DNA of 64,000 nucleotides from Trichobilharzia szidati (Eukaryota; Platyhelminthes; Trematoda; Strigeidida; Schistosomatidae). This document shows positions 31,683 through 44,131 of this stretch, in pieces. A program made the translations under genes and the position numbers. Numbering within the stretch: the stretch's first letter is position 1; each line of letters opens with the position of its first letter. The notes under the pieces are model-generated. The model was not told the DNA's origin. It ran no database searches and saw only the letters and a list, made by a program, of their open reading frames with translations. The stretch lies in NCBI GenBank assembly GCA_944472155.2, contig OX235274.1, positions 32,610,052-32,674,051 on the forward strand. The letters run 5' to 3'.

Positions 31683-32795
31683 ATGGTTAACCAAAGTAAA
31701 AAGCAGCGAACTCAATCCCCTGTAAAACTGATGACTAATTTTAAGTCGTTGATTGCTACATCAAGCAACATACTTCCTACAAATGGTTATAGTGAGCCAC
31801 AAAACTCACTTGTATGTCGTAAGCGTCGAGCTGAAACTGAGGATAAAACTATACTGACAGCTAGTATTAGCACTACGCCCAAAAATTCAGTACCCTCTGC
31901 TCATACAGAAACCGTCCCTTCACCTTATGTGCTTATCGAAAAGCTCCAGCCTTCAAGCTCTGTTTCAGTACTATCTTCAGAAATAGAACTTCTAAAGTTG
32001 TCTATAGGAGAACTTAAGGCCGAGTTAAGGGACTTAAAAAACAATAAGTCAGTAGATCCTGGAATTTCCGATACCAATACCAAAATCTCCAATTTATCAG
32101 GTCAGATCAGTGATATCAGACTGCAGGTCTGTGAACTGACACCTTTAACTATTCTCATGAAAACTGTAGACCTTAACAAACTTGACAGTGAATCGGTATC
32201 TAAGGTGGATAACCTAATTAACTTTGTTACTACAGAAGTAACAAAACGACTAGATGCTAAACTAAATGCTATTGTCTACAACGTTCCGGATAATGAGGCA
32301 CTAAAAAAGGTACAGCGCATCCTACTTAGTGAGGCGAAAATGCCTAACTCCAAGACTAAGTGCTACAGGCTGAAGAAGAGTCAACATGACAAGTGTTGTC
32401 CTATTCGTTTTCAGTTCGAAACACCGGCTGAGGCCAGAAAATTTACCCACTCCCAACACACCCTATCGCAAGCCAGAAATTACAAACTAATCAAGGTTGC
32501 GGTGGACAAGACCGTCATAGAAAGGCGCGTATATAATTATCACACTGAGTCTAATTGTGGAATAAACAATAGGACATTGCAAGCAGCAATTATACCCAAC
32601 CCTTTGAGAGACACCGTAGAATCCACCGCACCACCCCTCTCTAACCACACAGAATTATCTTCTCAGAGAGCGACACCAACCGAAAGGCCGCTAAATTGTA
32701 ATCAAATAGCCAATAAAACTATACCACCTACCACCGTAGATTTAGACATGTCACTAAATAATCCAAGAAAAAAGTCAAAATCCCCCGAAAATTGA
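31683..32795 (+). CDS. CR1-like LINE ORF1 (coiled coil + RRM-like nucleic-acid binding)
   Basis: 370 codons, intact. Residues about 95-125 (SSEIELLKLSIGELKAELRD LKNN) form a heptad-rich coiled coil; residues about 190-275 include NAIVYNVPDNEALKKVQRIL and PIRFQFETPAEARKFTH, an RRM-like fold of LINE ORF1 proteins; the C-terminus is Pro/Lys-rich (NNPRKKSKSPEN). ORF1 proteins bind LINE RNA and chaperone it during retrotransposition. The stop is followed closely by the spacer that leads to ORF2. Confidence 0.82.
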   Translation: MVNQSKKQRTQSPVKLMTNFKSLIATSSNILPTNGYSEPQNSLVCRKRRAETEDKTILTASISTTPKNSVPSAHTETVPSPYVLIEKLQPSSSVSVLSSEIELLKLSIGELKAELRDLKNNKSVDPGISDTNTKISNLSGQISDIRLQVCELTPLTILMKTVDLNKLDSESVSKVDNLINFVTTEVTKRLDAKLNAIVYNVPDNEALKKVQRILLSEAKMPNSKTKCYRLKKSQHDKCCPIRFQFETPAEARKFTHSQHTLSQARNYKLIKVAVDKTVIERRVYNYHTESNCGINNRTLQAAIIPNPLRDTVESTAPPLSNHTELSSQRATPTERPLNCNQIANKTIPPTTVDLDMSLNNPRKKSKSPEN

Positions 32796-33168
32796 CCCTG
32801 TTCTCTCTTAGCCATAAGTCCGTTGGTAAAAAAGAGAAGAATATGACCCCAAATCATGCCAACAACAACAATGGCAGTATAAGTAAGCCCACATTCCCCA
32901 CGGTCGATAGTATTGGCACCCACAACGTGCGAAATAGCACCATGGCCCACACTGATAACCAACGCCAAAACAATGCCACTCTCAAGAGTACAAGTGACAA
33001 TAGTCAGAACTCGACCACCAACAACTCAGGGCATTCACAGTATGGCACGCTAATAAATTTTGATCGGATATACGGTACAAGTCTGCTGGGAACTAACCCA
33101 CAAAGCAGTACACACGAAACCCTTACAAGGACACCACTAGTAACTAACAATAGGTGGAATAATAGACC

Positions 33169-35829
33169 ATGGTCTTCACAAGGTCCCAATCATTTTTTAT
33201 CCCCTGCGTCCCTGTCAGCGTTGAAAAAACAGCTGGTAGGGATTCTAACACTCCTAAACCGCTAGTGCTGGCTCCCCCTTTGCATGAATGTAGGAACAGT
33301 CTAGTTCGCCCGCATCCACTAAGCACACTTGGTACATGCACAAGTTTAGGTCAAATAAAGATCCCTACCCCCGTTTCTAGCTTAACTACAAATAAAAATG
33401 CCTTAGCCTATAGCACATCCAGTACTCCAACGCTCAATTCTTCACCGAAAATAGCACACACCAACTCGATAGACATAGGTGAACATGATGCTGAAACTCC
33501 TCTTAACATAGGGTCGTCATGTCAAACAGTACTACTGGGTGCTGAACCACATTCGGGGCTGATTAACGAACTTAAGTACTTCAAATTCTATTTCAAATCT
33601 CATCTTTACCTAATCCTCATAAATGCTAGATCCGTTCTAAATAAACTACCGATGCTCAGAGCACTCACAGTAATATACAAACCCCCTATAATTGTCATCA
33701 CTGAATCCTGGTGTAACTCGAACATACTGGATGAAGAGATAAGCTTAGATAACTAAACACACTTTCGGTGTGACAGGGAAGGTGGTAAGGGAGGGGGTTG
33801 TCTTATTTACTTTCTGAATGCACTTACTGTATCACAGCTAGAAAGTAGTACACTTAACATGCCTGAGACTTTATGGGTTAACTTACACTTAAATAACGCA
33901 ACAGTATTAATTGGATGCACCTACAGAGCACCTGGAACCTTTAGTAATTACGAGACCCAACTTATTAATACTCTAGAACAATTATCCACCCTACACTACG
34001 ATCATAAGATACTATGTGGAGACTTTAACTTACCAGAAATCAACTGGGAAATACCCACAGGTCCAACTAAACTTGATAAGTTCTTAGGCACACTGGATAT
34101 ACTTGGCTGGAAGCAGACTGTCACAACCCCTACAAGAGGTAATAACGTACTAGACTTAATCTTCTGCCACAATATAAGTCCCCTTTCTACCCTAGTAGGT
34201 TCTCAGTTTTCAGGGAGTGACCACAAAACAGTGCTGTGTGCACTGCCACTTCCGTCAAGTAGCAATGCAACCCATACCCCTACTTCACAACAAATAACTT
34301 ACAGGAACTACAGTAAGGCAGACTGGACTCTAGTAAAATCAATGCTAAGATCCTCAGAATGGAGTGAGTACTTCTATACTGATAGCCTCTCGAAAGCTCT
34401 AGACATCTTTTACTATAACTCCAACACATGCTTAGATGCTGTCATCCCATTTCAAACACTAAAGTTTTCCCCACACAGAAAGACATTCATAAAGCCAAAG
34501 GATCGTAGGAAACTGAAAAGACTGTCAACAAGTTACTTCAGGCGACACGACTTTAGTACACTAGGGTCAATACTTAGTACTCTTAGCTCCATCTCACAAG
34601 CTCATAACTTGCGTATGAGAAATGAAGAATGCACCGCACTAGCCAGCACCACCAGAGTAGGTGCTCTCACAGAAATACTAAAGAAACGAATGAATCGCCA
34701 AAGCCATAAAATTTCTCTCCTTATAAACAAGGGCAAACTATACAGCAACCATGCAGACATGTGTCAACTGTTTAGCGAGACGTTTGCAGCTAACTACCTT
34801 AGGCCCACAAGTCCACTTCTCGGTTTACAATCTAAAATAGAGCTCCCTTCATCTTCAACGCTGAAACAAATCACTACAGTTCATTTCACTTACTCTAATA
34901 TTAACCAAGCCGTTAATACTCTTAAAAGCTCTAGTAGTGCTGGTTTTGACGGTATACCATCGTATCTTTATGAACACGGTGGTTCTGACATTTCCGTTTT
35001 ATTACTCAAGATTTTTACAATGTCCCTAGAAAGCCAAACCTATCCAGATAAATGGAAAACGACATTTATAATACCCAAACACAAATGCGGATCGAAAACT
35101 GAAGTCAACAACTATAGGCCAATCAATATTACACCCATAGTATCTAGAATCATTGAAAGAATAGTTAAAGATGATATTCTCAAACATATGTTCAGCTGCA
35201 ATATTCTAAGTCCCAACCAACATGGATTCCTAAAATCCAGATCATGCATGACATGTCACCTTGACTTCTTTAACTATATAACTAGCAGCCGAGACAAACA
35301 ACAACTAGTACTAGTCATCTACTTCGACATATCCAAAGCCTTTGACCGCGTTGTCCATTTGCTTCTAATAAATAAGCTAAACTCTTTAGGAATAAGTAAC
35401 CCATTATTAGGATGGATTGAATCATTCCTTAACAATAGGTCCCAAGTAAATAGACTGGGGTCTGTAAACTCTAAACCTAGTCCAGTCACTTCTGGAGCAG
35501 TTCAAGGTAGCGTCCTAGGCCCCCTCCTATTCACTCTATATGTCAGCGACATATGCGGCTGTCTCTCACTTGGTAAACCATTCATCTTTGCAGATGATCT
35601 CAAAGTAGCTTACACATTCCACTGTGATGACTTAGGATACTTTCAGAAAGCTGTTCAGGAAGAACTAGATAGAGTAACTGCATGGTCCTCCACATGGAAC
35701 CTAAAATTCAACCTTAAAAAATGTGGTTGGATCTGTTTCGGTGCACCCTCAATAAATATGAAACTGGTACTTGAATCTCTTGACTTGCCTAAACTTCAGT
35801 GTTGTTGGCCTAGGACTCAGGTACTCTAG
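33169..35829 (+). pseudogene. CR1-like ORF2: endonuclease and reverse transcriptase, one stop
   Basis: N-terminal spacer, then the AP endonuclease: INARSVLNKLP, ITESWCNSNI, a TAA at 33754-33756, then RCDREGGKGGG in the same frame, GCTYRAPG, KILCGDFNLPEINWE and GSDHKTVLCALP. The RT follows from about 34740: AGFDGIPSYLYEHGG, NYRPINITPIVSRIIER, NQHGFLKSRSC, LVIYFDISKAFDRVVH (motif A), GAVQGSVLGPLLFTLYVSDI (motif B) and FIFADDLKVAYTF (FADD, motif C). The frame is lost at about 35820, where the reading must shift to the frame 35771-36460. Confidence 0.87.
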
Positions 35830-36460
35830 CGTCATGACATTTTCTGAGCAAGGGGCGACACAGACGCGTAAATCGAGGATGCTCCTAGGATGCATTCTCA
35901 GGAATTTCCACAACTACGAAGCGAAACTATTATTATATAAAACATGTGTCAGGCCACTACTTGAATATTGTCCATTTATTCTCAGCAGCACTCGCGTAAG
36001 TGACAAACTTAAAATAGAAAGTGTCCAACGATACTTCACGTCTAAACTACTAGGATTTGACTGCGAAAAGGACTACACATCAAGGGGTATAACTCTAGGT
36101 ATCGACCCACTCTGGATGAGACGACTGAGCATTAACCTAACATTCTTCTTTAAGGTCTTGCATAAAATATCATTCTCAGGCAGCAACGAGATACAATTCT
36201 CACCGAAAGGCTCTTACAACCTTCGTAACCAAACATGCACAGTTTCTAGGAAAAGCTGTAAAACAGCACTCCGTGCAAACTTCTTCATAGTCATGTACTC
36301 TAAGATCTGGAACAGTTTACCCCTAGAAATAAGGACCTGTCACTCTATTATAACCTTCAAACGCTTGCTATATAAACTGCTTCATCCCAATGACTATGCC
36401 AATCACACCGCACCACTTATTTCCAAAACGCATGAGCTATTAGAACACTATAACGCCTAG
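35771..36460 (+). pseudogene. CR1-like ORF2 C-terminal domain (second frame)
   Basis: Continues ORF2 after a frameshift near 35815-35830: VVGLGLRYSSVMTFSE, RMLLGCILRNF, LYKTCVRPLLEYC, VQRYFTSKLLGF, YNLRNQTCTVSRKSCKTALR, IWNSLPLEIRTCHSIITFKR. The block after RT (YKTCVRPLLEYC) is standard in CR1/jockey ORF2. The same break is present in the inverted copy at 55.6 kb. Confidence 0.85.
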
Positions 36461-37372
36461 ACTCTTCATTAAATATTACGACACTAAATAAACTCCAAGA
36501 TTTCGCAAAATTACATGAAAAACAACTAGATTATGGGTAGTGTTTACTATACAATGATATACATTTATAAACATTTATATGTACATAAAATAATAATGTT
36601 CTTTCAATATTTACATACTTTATCTCCCTGCTGAGCGTAATCTTCTATCTACCTCCTGGTCGAGGTCGAACAACCCAACATCTAAACTGAAATGACCATT
36701 TATGTAAATTCAAACTCAAATTCCATGAACGATCCGATGCAACCACTTGAAAACGCTGGCTAACATTCTGTACAAGGAGTATTCTTGATCTGATATAAAG
36801 AAACAAATGGTTTTCAAACAGTTTTCAATGTATTACTCAACTTACATGTACAGTCTGCCATGCTGACGCAAATGGCGCAAATGGATAGTTCTAGAATTGA
36901 CCCCATTTGATGCAGTAAAACAATCTAACATTACCTTATCTAATTTTCGTATCAAAGATCAAATTTCTTTCCTATTATAAAACTACGATAAGACTGCTGA
37001 CAAAAATGGAATAAACACATTATAGAATCAAAATAATACATCAATCAACTTTATCTCACGGATGCTGTTCACAACAAAGTTTTATAGGAGAATTGACTTC
37101 AAGCTTTATTTTTCCCAGATATTTGTATTACATTCATCTGATGTCTGGGTTTTTTGTTATTGCGAAGACAATATTTCTATATCTCTTTATGTGTTACACA
37201 GACAGACTATTTTGCAGACTGTTCCGACTGACTCTAATGTCAGAAAGAACAAACTAACTATAAATTCAACATACATCGAAACATGTGTAATTTATATAAT
37301 AACTTATCCATGCCTGTACAATTGGTATGTTCCTGCATAAACAGGAATAAATATACATATATATATCCTAAC
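36461..37372 (+). repeat. CR1-like LINE 3' UTR
   Basis: 910 bp without coding sense. Its reverse complement is 52815-53741, with a frame of 92 codons identical in both copies (37062-37340 and 53117-52839) by sequence identity rather than selection. Ends in a TATATA-type tail. Confidence 0.82.
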
Positions 37373-37639
37373 ACCAACAGTAATACTCTAGATTATCACA
37401 CTAGTATCTCTCATAGCACGCACTACCTAAACGACCAACTACGCACGAGTGACTTTTCACAATCCATCCCTGAGTATTAAGTTGAGGAAAACGTTTCTAG
37501 TGATCAAAAGGTAATAACAATAATATATATTTCGTATAAACGGGTAAGTTTACAGGTAGTAAGTAACGAGTTCGGTAAGGACCGCACGTATTCAGGTGAT
37601 AATCATAAAGTATTTTATTACGATATCGCCCATACACCA

Positions 37640-37935
37640 AAACCACGTAGTCAAAGTCTATCCATCATCCCCATAAATGCTAGATCAGTTCTTAATAAGC
37701 ACTTAGCATTATGTACGTTAGCCTCTATATGCAATCCGTCGTTGATCATGATCACTGAAGCCTGGCGCTCTAGTAATATTACGGATGATAGCCTATGGAC
37801 TGATAGGTACGATCCTTTTCGAGCGACTTTATTGCATATCCCCTCAATGACGTTTGTCTGGACGTTGCTATTGGTTTCAAGTGGCCTTGGTTTCGGGGCG
37901 AGATTTAACTGGTATAATATTGTGATTTCATAGAC
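37640..37935 (+). pseudogene. CR1-like LINE endonuclease N-terminal fragment
   Basis: Plus-strand reading LSIIPINARSVLNKHLALCT and LIMITEAWRSSNITDDSLWT D corresponds to the INARSVLNKLP...ITESW start of the endonuclease at 33.6 kb. Probably the 5' half of the remnant continuing at 46.06-47.48 kb, or of another copy of that subfamily. Confidence 0.7.
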
Positions 37936-38019
37936 ATAACTCAGGCTCATACATGGAAGAAAGTTATTATCCTGTAATAAGGATAAGTTGTTCAGAAGGT
38001 AAGGGGGACGTTATTTTTC

Positions 38020-38160
38020 AGTTTATTTGTGTACATACTATTGTGCACCGAATTGCATTGAGTTCTTAGTGCAACTGTATGTAACTGCATTTACATAAAG
38101 TGAAACATTAGGAATGCTCCTGTTTCCAGAATAAAAACATTATTATTATCATTAAGTTTG
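38020..38160 (+). repeat. LINE 3' UTR end with AATAAA and ATT-rich tail
   Basis: ACATACTATTGTGCACCGAA TTGCATTGAG is also found in diverged form at 40013-40040, and it ends TTTCCAGAATAAAAACATTA TTATTATC. Same type as 21.4 kb on the other strand. Confidence 0.6.
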
Positions 38161-38394
38161 GTAATGAAGAATGGAATTTCTTTCACGTCAGTGTTACTTA
38201 ATTGAAGTTGTAATCTGTGTAGGCCCTTAAAGGAATTAATTCGGCATGGAGAACTCCTATGTAAACCGAAAGTGCTTTTAGTTTAGTAAATCTTGCGGAC
38301 TTCCTGCATAAATTTGATATTTTTCAAGTGTTTATTTCAAATCTGCTGGAGTATTCAGTAAAGTAAAAGTTGTGGTGCATAATTACAAGACTTG

Positions 38395-38572
38395 TTGTTA
38401 TTATTATTATTATTGTTCCCTTGGGTTCCTAGTGGAACATAGGGCTTCAACTGCACGTCTCCACTTGCTTCTGTCTTGTGCTGTACTTTTCACTTGCATC
38501 CATGTTATTCCATACTGTTTCATCTCCTCCTCACACGATCTCCTCCATGTCACCCTTGGACGTCACAAGACT
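38395..38572 (-). pseudogene. RTE-type LINE C-terminus with TAA-repeat tail
   Basis: Minus-strand reading RPRVTWRRSCEEEMKQYGIT then WMQVKSTAQDRSKWRRAVEA LCSTRNPREQ, stop, then an ATT-type repeat (plus 38397-38415). The W-x-x-x-x-x-E-x-E...ARDRxxWRxxVEALCSTR block ends many RTE proteins. Its last codons and tail, GAAGCCCTATGTTCCACTAG G, match the SINE tails at 10.57 kb and 12.67 kb. Confidence 0.78.
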
Positions 38573-38819
38573 TGTTGTAGTCAGTGGAATTACCAGGATA
38601 CCACTTACTCGTTTTATGCAACCGAAATATACAAATCTCGCTTTATTGAGGAAACACTATAATGCCTGCAAAAGTATTGCGTCAGTTAATGAGTTTCACA
38701 AATTCTACAGAATGTTTCCTATTCAGTGATTACTGTTTGCGAATTGTCCGAGAAAACACATTTCCAATTGGGATGTAACACAAGGCTGAATTCTTAAACT
38801 GTCATCCTTATATCATTTC

Positions 38820-39480
38820 AATCTAATCACACATATATCAGTAGGATAGTCTATAAATGACTTTAGAGACTTATCATCATCAACTTACAGTTTGCTGATG
38901 ATATTGTACACGTAGACTATGAGAAGTAACCCCTGATACTGGAAGATATGAAAAGGATACCGGTGTTTGATTATAGATGTCTGTGTTCGATCTCATGATT
39001 AAAGCAGTATAATATGGCGATTGCTCTTGAGGTTACGCATAAAGTGTTAGGTGAGGAGGGTAAGTTAGTCTTCAAGGTTGGGAAGCTGAATAGGTCGAGA
39101 TGGCTATAACGGGTGATTGCATACCAAGCCATCGCCTTCCTCGAGGGATAATGTTAGCCAGCACATGTTAAGGTTCAAAATGTGTTTGGGTCGGTCGAAT
39201 GAAAAACTGCTATTGGATCATAAAATCGTTGACAGTCAGCTAGAAGAACTACTAGATATATGTCTGCAAGTCTTTGTTTATGGCACAGATGCATTCACTC
39301 TGTGTAATCTCACGCATCTATTCAACTCATGTTGTCACTATTCATTTTCCCTCAAATTTTCGCTCGTTAAACTTCCATTTCGTTTTATGTCTCTACCTTT
39401 GTGTTGTGCATGGAATGTGGTAAACTGAACAGTTGGACTTCTTTGCGAAGTCATACTGAAAGTCAGGCAGAATGACACAG
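38820..39480 (+). repeat. SR2-type RTE remnant
   Basis: Old copy: LQFADDIV-like reading at 38885-38910 (cag ttt gct gat gat att gta), then blocks parallel to the C-terminal DMKR...VFDHRC...VLG..., and the 3' UTR block GTGCATGGAATGTGGTAAAC T near 39407. Frames are lost. Confidence 0.65.
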
Positions 39481-39734
39481 GCTAGGCATAACTAAATGCG
39501 AAACACTGAATAATGGTCTCCAGAATGTCAACAAATGATAATTGCAGTTAAAAACCTATTCTTTGCTAAATGACAAATAAATATCTTTCAGTAACCTCCT
39601 CATCCACCCAGGATCCGTCTCCTACTCTGCAAGTGTTTTTGTGCTTTATCACTTTTGTGCTAAGCTTTAAGTTATTCAACATATGCCGTTATTGACTAAG
39701 GACCTAGATGATATTAGTTGAGTAAGGTTTCGGT

Positions 39735-40080
39735 CGTGCAAACACGAGTCCTGTGCAGGTGATTGGTTGCATTATCATTTCCCAAATGGTATACAGCATA
39801 CTGTATATTAGGGTAAATCTTCCGCCTTGCTTGCTGAAGGTTGTATTCCTCAGGGTACTGTTATCTCTCCTTTTCTTTTTTCTCTCTCTTGTCTTACATG
39901 ACTATTCTCTTTCTAATGAGAGCAACTTCGTCAAATACGTTGGTGATCTGACCGTCTCACTTCCTATCATGTCACAATGTGTCACCAGGAGGACTTTATT
40001 TTTGAGTTTATTCATATATATACTGTTGCGCATCGAGTTGCACTGCGATTCCACATGTAGCGAAAGATTATGAATGCCTT
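39735..40080 (+). pseudogene. Jockey-type LINE RT remnant
   Basis: HDYSLSNESNFVKYVGDLTV SLPIMSQC mirrors HDLPSSNDINFVKYDDDLTI of the LINE at 25.3 kb; the catalytic box here is YVGD. Followed by the 3' UTR block also present at 38.02 kb. Confidence 0.68.
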
Positions 40081-40477
40081 GCTCTTCTCTTCTGCATAAG
40101 AAAGTTACTTCACAAGAACCGCTATATTAAGCTCAGTAAGGACAAATATGAATTTCTCCACTTCAGTGTTGTGAGTTAATTTGTGAACTATGAAGGCCCC
40201 TAAAGTAATGCATTTGGCGTGCATGCTGAATAGTGAAATCAGGAGTGTGCATGTTGTACTAAATCTTCTGCGCTTTCTGTATGGATTCCATGTTCATGAA
40301 CTGACCACTTAACAACTGCCGAGTGTTGCATGTGATCCAGCTGAAATTATAACTGATAATTCCAAGAATTTCTGTCGTTTTCATCGGCAGCGGTTCACAT
40401 CCTATTGATTTTAAACAAGTATAATACCCATTGCTCACTTTAATGAGGAGACATTAACTATGATTCCAGAAAAGTAG

Positions 40478-41490
40478 TATAATAATAATATATATTTCGT
40501 ATAAACGGGTAAGTTTACATGAAATGCATGCCATTTTTACAGGCACGATCAATCATGTTACGAATAACAACCGTTATTTAGCATACATTATCACTTTTTC
40601 AAAAAGTTCATATTGTTGAGTTATAGTACAAGCAATCAGAACAGAATCTTATAAATGTTAATTTGTAAATATTTCACGGTCACCATCGAAGTAGAGCGAC
40701 AACCCGAAATTCGTTCCATTTCCTGATGATAGTTATGACCAATCGATAAACAACATATATTTGTGTGAGTGCTATGCCTTCACATGCTTGAACGCTATTT
40801 TAGGAACTGAAGAAAATCTGGCGCAGCTGCAGAATGGTATAGAATGCAATTATGAATAATACATTATTAAAAGTATATTTACAAGATAAATACAAGAAGC
40901 TGTGTAGTACTTGAAATGATAATACACATTTGCAATGTATGATGCTAACCATATTGGTCTTACCATGGAAAACTATGACGCTTTTTATGAAAATAAAGTT
41001 ATTCTCAAACATCAGTGTTGTTTTTTATCATCAGAGCAACCGAACTTTACGCGAGAAAATGGTGTAAATGAGAAGAGGGAAAAAAATTTCAGCTTTACTA
41101 AAGGCCTAGGAAGTTGAGATAAAATAGAGTATAATAGTAATTAGGTAGAAGGATTATTGTGAAGTATATAAGTGACATTTCAGAGAGATGTGGCTAGAAG
41201 GATTAGAACCTGTTGAATATGGTGACCTGTAGGATGTCTGGCGAACTTGTGTATGGCCCATGGGATAGCATCTTGACAAGAAACTGAGCAGGCTTGTAGA
41301 TGTTAGGAGCGACAGCATTGTTATTTTTTTACAAGCTGAAACTGTACAGTCATTATTGTTTTATTTTTTTAATTAATTTTTTTAAAGCCTATTTTTTTAT
41401 ACATTTAGTATCTAAACTCATGTTTGGTTCTCGAGCTGCCAAAATAATGCATGTTGCTGTCCGTCAGCATGTGAATTTCATGAATCTGTA
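40478..41490. repeat. 1-kb dispersed repeat, copy A
   Basis: Copy B is at 48458-49605 in the same orientation. Shared blocks: start TATTTCGTATAAACGGGTAA or its counterpart with the CATGCCATTTTTACAGGCAC GATCAA sequence; the GTACAAGCAATC block; GATGCTAACCATATTGGTCT T; and a 240-bp stretch from CAGCTTTACTAAAGGCCTAG G to GCTTGTAGATGTTAGGAGCG that is almost identical in both. No conserved frame; type unknown. Confidence 0.78.
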
Positions 41491-41639
41491 GATTGCATTC
41501 CATTCACTTAATACTGAAACTAAACTATGAGGGAACTGATATTTCCAAGAATGATATAATACAAGGCTCATTTCTACAACTGTCGTCCTTATTTTAGTTC
41601 ACTTTCATCATGCATGTATTAACAAAATTGTGTGTCACT

Positions 41640-42310
41640 CACTTCAGGGACTTACCAGGGAAAAGTCTTGTCAACTTAGTGTATGCTAATGACATTATCC
41701 ACCTAGGTTGTGAGAAGTGACCATTGAAACTGGAAGATACGAAAAGACTACTGGTTTTTGATCGCAGTTTCTGTGCCCTTTCTTCTGTGTTAAGTAGTCT
41801 AAAATGGTGAGTAATATTGGGGCGAAGCTTAGTGTTAAGTAGAAATGTGACTTCCAACGTTGTTTATAACACAGATGCATTCACTCTGCGTAATCTTACA
41901 TATCTGAGCAACCATTGTGTTCTTTCCATATCACTGTTCGTCTTCCGTGACATTTATGCTCATTAGAGTTCCATTTGATTTCTTTTTTCTCTACCTTTGT
42001 GTGCTACATGGAATGTGATAACGTAAACAGGTGCACTTGTTTGCAAGCTTCTCTGTTGAAAGTCAGTCTATCAGAATGATCTATAGTCCAGGTATAATGA
42101 AATGCTAAAACGTGGATAAAAATAAGCAAAATGTCAACAAATGATAATCGCATTTTTTTATTCGGTTGTCGTCTAACTGAAAAAGAGTTGCCTTACAATA
42201 ATTTCTCCTCCTACTTGAGAAAACTTTTACACTCTGTCCCGTTACATCTCAAAAGTTGCACTTCTCCACCGAGTTCCATGTTAAAACTCAGTCAGTCGGC
42301 TTTGTCACTG
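41640..42310 (+). repeat. SR2-type RTE remnants
   Basis: LVYANDI-like reading (YADD changed) at 41670-41700, a DTKRLLVFDR-like block, then two 3' UTR pieces (42000-42080 and 42225-42300) each with the gene-end block and GTCAGTC-type tails. Two overlapping old copies are possible. Confidence 0.55.
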
Positions 42311-43469
42311 CAGCTTCCTAGTGTCACAACTCATTACAGTGTTAATTGGCACAAAAAATTATGAATGCCGTTTCTTAAGTACTCAATGCATTTCCCAATT
42401 CCTTAAATTGTCCAGATAAAGTGCACTGAAGAAAACATAAACCAAAAGTCAGTAACACGGACATAAGAATTAGTACTAATAGAAGTGAATTAGATGGGTG
42501 ATTTTTTTAAACCTTTAGTACGCATAACTGAAATACTCATGTATCATTCACAAGATGTTTGTATCACAGAGGGCACTGAAACATAAACTAAGTCTAACAT
42601 GAAATACCTTGGAGATGTTATTACTTCATAAAATGAGATACAATAATGTACGAGATGGTGCGAATTCAACACTGAAACATTAATACTGTTTTCGAACAAA
42701 GCAAATTATTATTACTGTTGCACCTCGCTGCAGTATTAATCTGCTTATACCCTTATTATTGCTGTATCCTAAGTATTGCACTCATTTTCTCATTTCCTTG
42801 CACTGTGTAAATAGGGTGCAACGAAGAAGTTACAGTGAACTATAAGTAAGTAACGCTGACGCAAGAAATCGTAGCAGTCGAAAGAAATGAAATGAGTTGA
42901 AGACCTTGTCATAATACTAGTAATCTCCCTTATTCCAAAACAGTACTTGACTAATTTACCTATGCATTTTAACGTGTCTTCTACTTATCTTATTTTTGTC
43001 TTTGTAGACATTGCCTAAGGTGCTGTTGTACGGATCGTCTGGAAGCAGTCTTTAATTTCATCTACCTTCCGCGAAGTTTGACGTACGAAAAGTCGAAATT
43101 TTGCTGACTGGAAAACGCTACAATTGGTGTTACTCATGCGGCGATACGCCAGACTAGACACGTTATAGCAATGTATGCCTGTAATAACATTACCTACATA
43201 GTAAATACAATGCTAGTTACAAAAACTCGTCATTATCTTTTCATTGCGTACTTACAAGAAAAAAACGTTCACCTTACTTATCATACTAAGTACTGGAGAT
43301 TCCGCCTAGTACTCACTTTTACTTGCTCTCTAGAAAATGCTTTCCACTATATTCGCAAATGACTGTTAGACTTCTGTCACATGAAACGGTAAAACATAAG
43401 GCGTATGCAGTTTAGAAGTTAGGGTATATTTGCATGTATTGACACAAAATTTATGTACATCTTCCATTA
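42311..43469. other. No gene recognised; 3' flank of MULE-like gene
   Basis: AT-rich; only short frames. I looked for an inverted repeat shared with 45544-46059 that would mark MULE ends and saw none by eye. Confidence 0.35.
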
Positions 43470-43728
43470 TTATACAAGGAAGTTCTCAAAGTAATTGAGA
43501 GTTGCTCGCAGTGCACTAATAGTATATTGATTACTATAATTATCCTGCATAACTGCGAAGCTTCTGTTCAATTGCCTGCGAAGTTGCAGTATCTCCATGC
43601 AGGGTTTCTTCACTGAACCTTCACACGGCACACGACTTGGTAGCAACGGATCCTGCCAAAACCATCTGCGACACAGGCGAATTACTTTATCAACTAAAAA
43701 TATTAATTGAAAAAAGAGTTTGATTTAC

Positions 43729-44131
43729 CTGTAAACTGAGGAATTTGAGTGTGACATAGCAGCATATGCCGGCAAGGTAGTCTTTGTGCCCTAAATATTC
43801 TGCAGGTACAAGTAGAATTGGTATAATCCACTTGGTGCAGGTATATGCCGTCATTTATGATAGCCATATCATCAGTATGCAACTCCATGTTCATCCGACG
43901 ATTACGGCCATAGTCCTTGGCAATTAACTTAGCGGCATAAGGAGTGAAGTTTCCTAATATCGGCATAACTGGTTCCGGTGCGTGGTACTTACGAATCCGA
44001 CAACTTTCGACGATGACTTCAACACTACGATGCTTCTCTGTGCATACACACCATTTATACGTCTTGTACATACATACGTGTAGGGGATCTCTTCTGTGGA
44101 GATATCGTTTTAGGTGACTGAGAGCTTCCAA
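43729..44131 (-). pseudogene. MULE-like exon 6, SWIM finger part
   Basis: The open portion begins after the frameshift with LEALSHLKRYLHRRDPLHVC and holds CTCRIFRAQRLPCRHMLL (SWIM: CxC-x9-CxH). SWIM fingers are common at the C-terminus of MULE transposases and ZSWIM proteins. Donor GTAAAT at 43728. Confidence 0.83.

Larger units (their letters stand above)
31560..37372 (+). mobile_element. CR1-like non-LTR retrotransposon, near full length (ORF1, ORF2, 3' UTR)
   Basis: Carries ORF1 at 31683-32795, ORF2 from about 33169 to 36460, and a 910-bp 3' UTR ending at AGGAATAAATATACATATAT (about 37345-37372). The 3' 2.9 kb (from about 34445) recurs almost unchanged on the minus strand at 52815-57000. 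ORF2 is broken by one stop and one frameshift. The 5' boundary is not certain. Confidence 0.85.

Noticed and set aside
37062..37340. 92-codon frame identical to one at 52839-53117
   Set aside because: Identity comes from the duplicated LINE 3' UTR; no start context or domain.
38372..38662. Plus-strand frame of 96 codons
   Set aside because: Antisense of the RTE LINE C-terminus, with a translated ATT repeat.
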